The notes under the pieces: model-generated
What the model saw: the letters and a program-made list of their open reading frames with translations, nothing else
Database searches by the model: none
What the model was told of the DNA's origin: nothing
Shown: piece after piece, positions 4,822-6,048 of the stretch
Layout: each line of letters opens with the position of its first letter
How positions within the stretch are numbered: the stretch's first letter is position 1
Program-made: the position numbers and the translations under genes
DNA from: Phycisphaerae bacterium
Lineage (GTDB): Bacteria > Planctomycetota > Phycisphaerae > UBA1845
Direction of reading: 5' to 3'
Assembly (NCBI GenBank): GCA_028277545.1
Contig: JANQGB010000385.1
Span: 1 to 6,048, forward strand
DNA: 6,048 nucleotides

Positions 4822-6048
4822 CTACGCTTCGCCCTTCATCTTCAGCGCGCCACGGTGGTCCTGCTCGCGGACGCCGAAGTCGATGAAGCCCCGGAACATC
4901 ACGCCGAGCGTGTTGAAGTCGGCATCGGTCTTCTCGACGGTCGGCCGGTCCACGCCGTTGAGGAACGCGACCTCGACGGCGGGTAGGCGGTTGGGGTCGG
5001 TCAGCAGGTACCACGCTTTCTTGGACGCGCCCGGGAAGGACGCATTGCCCAGGTACGCGGTACTGACCACGTCGAGGGTTCCCACGTGCGGATTGTCCTT
5101 CGGCTTGGCCTTGTTGGCGGTGGTGGTCTCGTTCAGTTCCTTGGAGGTCATCAGCAACTGGGCCGCAACCTTCAGCGCCGTGGGAACCAGTAGCTGCGTG
5201 GGCCCCATCCCAAGCGGCTTGCCGTTGGGCTTGACCTGGTCGTCGAAGAGTTCCACAGCCTTGGTCAGGCCGTCCACGGTCAGGGCAGTGTCAGCGCCGG
5301 CGGCATAGTTCTTGTGATCGGCATGGAAGAACGCCTTGCCGTCGGACTGCACGGGGTTGCTCAGCCACAGGCCCCATACGGCGTCGGCAATGGCCTCGGC
5401 CGCGCCCATGCCGATCTGGCGCGGGATGTCGGTGAACGCGCCCATGTCATCGTTGATGATCATCTGGCGCGTCAGGGCAAACATGATCCCGTGAGTGTCG
5501 GCTTTTTGGCCAAACTGCTGTTCACCCAGTTGGCCGTGCTTGAGCTCACCGTCGGGGCCGACCTGCTGGAACTGGAAGCTGCCGGTCATCCGGTAGCGCG
5601 TGTGTTCCTTGAAGTCGTTGACGGACGCGATCTTCGCGATGCTCCGCCAGGCGTCCTCGACGTAGTTGTACCCCTCCAGCAGCATCTTGTTGGCGATGTT
5701 GCTGAGGATCCCCGGCAGGCTGGCCGTGCTGAACGCGGCCTGCAGCCAGTTCGAGGCGTCGCGCCGGAAGCGCGGCAGGCGCTGGCCGGAGGCCAGTTCG
5801 CAGAACTCCTGGATGCCCACGCCGCGCAGCTTGTCGGCGGCCTCGAGGATCGGCTCGTCATACACGGCCTCGATCCGCGAATTGGGCAGGCCCGACGCCA
5901 TCAGCGCCACGGCCTCGAAAACCTGCGGGCTGGTATTGCGGGGCTGCGAGGCCACGGCCGACACCTGCGGGCGAGACGCGCGGAGCACGTGCAACTCGGT
6001 GCGGCTCTCGTCCCAGCCTTCCTCGATGGCCTTGGCCTCGATGTCGGG
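4822..6048 (-). CDS. Major capsid protein, gpT-like, probable C-terminal half of prohead protease-capsid fusion (partial)
   Basis: 408 residues are visible and the frame is open at the right edge. No stop or convincing start is present: the first in-frame candidate is a TTG at 5994, and the codons before it (EEGWDESRTELHVLRASRP) read naturally as protein. This segment resembles the linker in fusions of a ClpP/prohead-type protease with a Mu gpT-like major capsid protein, so the N-terminal protease is expected outside the window. Within the capsid domain are a helical N-arm (about visible residues 35-110), 'IINDDMGAFTDIPRQIG' (197-213), 'FFHADHKNYA' (240-249), 'LLVPTALK' (286-293), 'WYLLTDPNRLPAVEVAFLNG' (346-365) and 'FGVREQDHRGALKM' (391-404). 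These match gpT/HK97-fold capsid proteins. The protein forms the icosahedral shell; in fusions the protease part cuts off its own linker during maturation. It converges with the plus-strand gene with a 5-bp gap. Confidence 0.88.
   Translation of the reverse strand, partial: PDIEAKAIEEGWDESRTELHVLRASRPQVSAVASQPRNTSPQVFEAVALMASGLPNSRIEAVYDEPILEAADKLRGVGIQEFCELASGQRLPRFRRDASNWLQAAFSTASLPGILSNIANKMLLEGYNYVEDAWRSIAKIASVNDFKEHTRYRMTGSFQFQQVGPDGELKHGQLGEQQFGQKADTHGIMFALTRQMIINDDMGAFTDIPRQIGMGAAEAIADAVWGLWLSNPVQSDGKAFFHADHKNYAAGADTALTVDGLTKAVELFDDQVKPNGKPLGMGPTQLLVPTALKVAAQLLMTSKELNETTTANKAKPKDNPHVGTLDVVSTAYLGNASFPGASKKAWYLLTDPNRLPAVEVAFLNGVDRPTVEKTDADFNTLGVMFRGFIDFGVREQDHRGALKMKGEA

Overview
The window is a piece of a tailed-phage (siphovirus-type) structural module, most likely a prophage or phage of a planctomycete. 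Every phage gene lies on the minus strand, so the module reads from right to left. The DNA is GC-rich and the genes are packed tightly, with repeated ATGA and TGATG stop/start overlaps. The planctomycete assignment is an inference. It rests mainly on the one plus-strand gene (4196-4816), a two-membrane-segment protein whose 'GWP' and 'PGF-x-x-NT-x-x-YA' signatures followed by an Arg-rich tail resemble a protein type that recurs in planctomycete genomes. The phage proteins, including a ClpP/gpT-type capsid fusion and a DUF2190-type head protein, are compatible with this but do not prove it.

In transcriptional order on the minus strand: the C-terminal part of a major capsid protein enters from the right edge (6048-4822). 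Its frame is open at the edge, which fits the prohead protease-major capsid fusion architecture. A head-decoration type protein (4101-3763), a head-tail joining protein (3747-3385), a small coiled-coil/membrane protein (3388-3152) and a probable tail terminator (3150-2722) follow. Next come a small beta-rich unknown (2699-2442) and a protein with a fibre-like N-terminus and a trypsin-like serine protease fold (2442-1348). A gp10/tail-completion type protein (1351-923), the tail tube protein (907-470), a candidate 26-residue micro-ORF (470-390) and a putative tail assembly chaperone that runs off the left edge (389-1) finish the window. Tape measure and later tail genes would lie to the left; portal and terminase genes would lie to the right.

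The plus-strand gene sits between capsid and decoration genes like a 'moron'. Its stop codon lies only 5 bp from the capsid stop codon in a convergent arrangement, and it is visibly less GC-rich than its surroundings. The most unusual phage gene is the predicted protease (1348-2442). It carries a recognisable His-Asp-Ser arrangement, but Tyr replaces the usual Gly of the GDSGGP motif, so it is either a divergent virion protease or a protease-fold structural protein. With the 85-residue unknown it forms a two-gene cassette between tail terminator and tail-completion genes, where classical siphophages have nothing comparable. No tRNA, CRISPR, IS element or integrase is present, and no stretch over 300 bp lacks a gene.
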